Positions 62,081 to 64,000 of a DNA stretch of 64,000 bases are shown piece by piece. A model generated the notes under the pieces. The model had not been told where the DNA came from. It was given only the letters and a program-made list of their open reading frames with translations, and did not search any database. The DNA lies in the NCBI GenBank assembly GCA_051201605.1, contig CP179201.1, positions 3,286,001 to 3,350,000 on the forward strand, in the 5' to 3' direction. Every line of letters begins with the position of its first letter. The stretch's first letter is position 1. The stretch is from CABZJG01 sp902512685. Its GTDB lineage: Bacteria > Pseudomonadota > Alphaproteobacteria > Rhodobacterales > Rhodobacteraceae. The translations under genes were made by a program, and so were the position numbers.

Positions 62081-62855
62081 TGTAGGCAATGTAGGCATTT
62101 TGGAAAACTTTTCTGGGGAAATTCTCTGGGGACTTTTCGGATTTGCTTACACTATTATCTCTCTTCTTTACCGAGGAAGGGGTAATAATATATAAGGCAC
62201 CCCCTCGTAAAAGCTGGATACACATGCAGCTCCCGCCCACTGGTCAAATAAAACAGTCAAGATCGGGTATTGAAGTAGACATACCCAGTTGACGATTGCT
62301 AAACCCCAATCTCAGGTCAGGCTGGTGCTGTCAGACAAATCGGCTCATGCATCAAAAGCCTTAGAAACAGATTTCCTAGATATGAAAGTTGCCGAAAAAA
62401 GTTTCCTACAAATTGCTTCCAATAAGATTGAACTTCCTCTTTAAATCGGTGTTATTAATTTTGAAAAACTCTTTCAAGCTGGAATGCGAATGGCGCGAAA
62501 GGGGTAAAGCGAAAAAGACAAAACCGACGCTTTGTGAGATTGAGGCTCATCTAAAGGTGAAGAACATGGGTTGGCTCAACCCAGCAGCCAACGTAAGCTC
62601 AGCATAAGAGTATGTCTTCAAGCGTTTGAGCTGATAAGGATGAGTAAGTAAAAAATCTGTCATCCTTGAAGGACGGATACGTGCCTTGATAGGAAGCATG
62701 ATGACGGATTTGGATAAAGAAACCAAAGGAACAATTCCTGAACTTTATGAAACATATAGAAATGAGGATTTGAGATGCATAAAGACAAAATCCTGTCACT
62801 GATCCATGCGACATAAAAGAAATTCTTGGTGAGGAATTTGCAAGGTCAAGCAGTT
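62081..62855. other. Gene-poor stretch with a solitary IS6 end
   Basis: No convincing complete gene. The first 20 bases finish a GTAGGCA-type short repeat. A solitary IS6-type end lies at 62324-62361. ATG at 62701 with AGGAAGC upstream opens a 33-codon frame (DLDKETKGTIPELYETYRNE) that faintly recalls the start of DUF2958 proteins before a stop at 62802; this could be a gene stub. Confidence 0.4.
62324..62361. repeat. Solitary IS6-type terminal repeat
   Basis: GGTGCTGTCAGACAAATCGG at 62324 continues to 62361 and matches the left end of the IS6 element at 58560-58596 in about 30 of 33 bases, in the same orientation, then diverges. It looks like the remnant of a second copy whose body has been deleted. 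Confidence 0.65.
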
Positions 62856-63614
62856 TCAATTTGCTTTTTCTAGAATATCTACAACAAATGATATAACATC
62901 ATCAGAGTGCGTTTGGACGTCAATATCGTCCCACTTGCCTAAAATTTTTCTGTTTTTATCAATCAAAAAAGTGACCCTCAGCGGATACATCTCATCTGGT
63001 GGAGACCGCTTAAGAAGGCCTAGTTTTTCGCACAATTCTGTGCCTTCATCATAAAGCAGATGAAACGGTATATTTTCATCTGATCTAAATTTATCATGCG
63101 CTGAAATATTGTCTGGTGATACCCCAACAATATCTAGTCCCAAATCTGCCAATGTCTCATATACAATTGAAAACCCTTTGGCTTGAATGGTGCAACCCTC
63201 GGTTCCATCTGCTGGATAGAAATATAGAATAGTATTTTTTGATAATTCAGACGTCGAATATCTATCACCTGATGTGGACTGAAGTTCAAACACAGGGATT
63301 GTGTCGCCCACTTCAAAAGTAATGTGGTTTGGCTCAGCTTTTTGCTCTGAGTTGGGGGCTGCGTCTTCACGGAGTTTATTGCTCGTGGGCTCTGGGATGA
63401 TTTGTAATTTAGGATTTGCAATATGTTCTTGAACACCCGAACCATTTGGAACCTCATCAGGTTTTTTCCAAAAGAATAAAAAACTTCCACCGTATTGGGG
63501 CGGGACAATTGAAACCAATTCCCAGCTGTCTAATCCCCAAAGATTCATATGGTCATTTAGAGATCTTTCATTTGCGTCAAAGTTTTGAGTTGTCGTCTTG
63601 TAGATCCAGCGCAT
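62856..63614 (-). CDS. DUF4177-like domain fused to a peroxiredoxin
   Basis: A 252-residue protein. Residues 1-50 (RWIYKTTTQNF, then LDSWELVSIVPPQYGG) resemble the small DUF4177-type domain (WEYKxV ... GWELVSV). A variable linker of about 45 residues follows. Residues about 95-250 form a PrxQ/BCP-type peroxiredoxin: FEVGDTIPVFELQSTSGDRY, the active-site YFYPADGTEGCTIQAKGF with the peroxidatic Cys, and PLRVTFLIDKNRKIL. The resolving Cys five residues after the first, common in PrxQ, is absent. Possibly a 1-Cys enzyme. Confidence 0.8.
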   Translation of the reverse strand: MRWIYKTTTQNFDANERSLNDHMNLWGLDSWELVSIVPPQYGGSFLFFWKKPDEVPNGSGVQEHIANPKLQIIPEPTSNKLREDAAPNSEQKAEPNHITFEVGDTIPVFELQSTSGDRYSTSELSKNTILYFYPADGTEGCTIQAKGFSIVYETLADLGLDIVGVSPDNISAHDKFRSDENIPFHLLYDEGTELCEKLGLLKRSPPDEMYPLRVTFLIDKNRKILGKWDDIDVQTHSDDVISFVVDILEKAN

Positions 63615-64000
63615 CGCAACTCTCCTCGTTCAGGTTTATGCAATAAATAGTGCAATGATTATAGAGTATTGCCAATAACTATTATCAACAGATCATAACG
63701 ATTTAGCAAAAAGTTAAGACGCATAAACCTCGGGCACTTTTGACCTTCAGCTAGTTCTTACACCCGACTTGGCACTAGGCTCATACTAACGCAGTAAAAT
63801 CTGATCAGGCCACCTCAAGCACTATACATGCACCAACCTTTTCTAGAAACCCTATTGGAATTGGTACATAAAATGGGGCTTGGACACCGACACCCGCTTC
63901 TCGCCGAAGTCGCACTGCGCAGATACCTGCCATTGGAGCAAGCGCGGCGAAAGTCTGGAACGCCCCATATATCCAACCTTTAAGTCCACTGCACGAAAAT
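63615..64000. other. Window-edge region with partial open frame
   Basis: A frame on the minus strand is open from the window edge to a TGA at 63805-63807, giving about 64 codons (including GWIYGAFQTFAALAPMAGIC and APFYVPIPIGFLEKV). The opposite strand is also open over 63828-63983, so I cannot say which, if either, is coding. The rest of the stretch shows no gene. Confidence 0.25.

Noticed and set aside
61875..62240. Reverse 121-codon open frame at the 3' end of the hydrolase
   Set aside because: Mostly antisense to a gene with a complete catalytic triad; composition looks random.
62389..62607. Forward 72-codon open frame downstream of the solitary IS6 end
   Set aside because: Starts at TTG without a ribosome site, very basic and with no family character.
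62701..62802. Small DUF2958-like gene
   Set aside because: Only about 20 residues recall the family start and the frame stops before the conserved core; too weak to list as a gene.

Overview
The window reads as a chromosomal segment of an alphaproteobacterium, most likely a marine Rhodobacterales (Roseobacter-group) bacterium. The markers are a cytochrome bc1 operon petABC near the petP-petR regulator pair, DUF3726 and DUF1467 proteins, an ECF-type bioMNY biotin transporter, and an FMN riboswitch in front of a type II lumazine synthase. The order is inferred from gene content; the genus cannot be fixed by reading alone.

Positions 1-36300 are core chromosome. In order: pnp with a structured leader; an aldehyde dehydrogenase; bioMNY convergent with a thiolase-like and an AMP-ligase-like gene; a NarL-type response regulator divergent from an Hpt protein; two conserved unknown genes; petABC, ilvE, petP-petR, ubiG, pip, a nitroreductase, an EI24 membrane protein, DUF1467, methylmalonyl-CoA epimerase, a receiver protein, a GNAT, aspS, pabB-pabC, carB, a glutathione transferase, a PaiB-like protein, the FMN riboswitch with ribH2 and an EamA transporter (possible riboflavin carrier), a second glutathione transferase, mtaB-dapF and tRNA-Lys(UUU). 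Tight ATGA overlaps mark several operons.

From the tRNA-Lys (36209) to about 49600 the DNA becomes visibly A+T-rich and patchy. It holds an OGFr-domain relic, a peptidoglycan-binding plus lyase-like secreted protein, a tyrosine-recombinase C-terminal relic, two beta-lactamase-fold paralogues (one cut by an insertion sequence), two complete IS3-family elements without target duplications, an aldehyde dehydrogenase scrap and a LysR scrap between and beside them, small proteins, a MAPEG protein, an acyltransferase, and a metallo-beta-lactamase-fold stub. This is a decayed genomic island with IS-driven rearrangement.

Positions 48200-58500 form a catabolic block. A class III aminotransferase diverges from an aldehyde dehydrogenase and a Tm-1-like protein. 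The MarR-type hpaR then diverges from a compact hpaF-E-D-orf-G-H-I operon for the homoprotocatechuate meta-cleavage pathway, giving pyruvate and succinic semialdehyde. No 4-hydroxyphenylacetate hydroxylase (hpaBC) is present, so entry as homoprotocatechuate, or as an aromatic amine through the aminotransferase and dehydrogenase, is the likely design. A 54-residue gene missed by longer-ORF calling sits inside the operon.

Positions 58500-64000 are again mobile and accessory: an IS6-family element, a second acyltransferase, a 24-bp perfect inverted repeat, an alpha/beta hydrolase of the prolyl-iminopeptidase type, a solitary IS6-type end, and an unusual fusion of a DUF4177-like domain to a peroxiredoxin.
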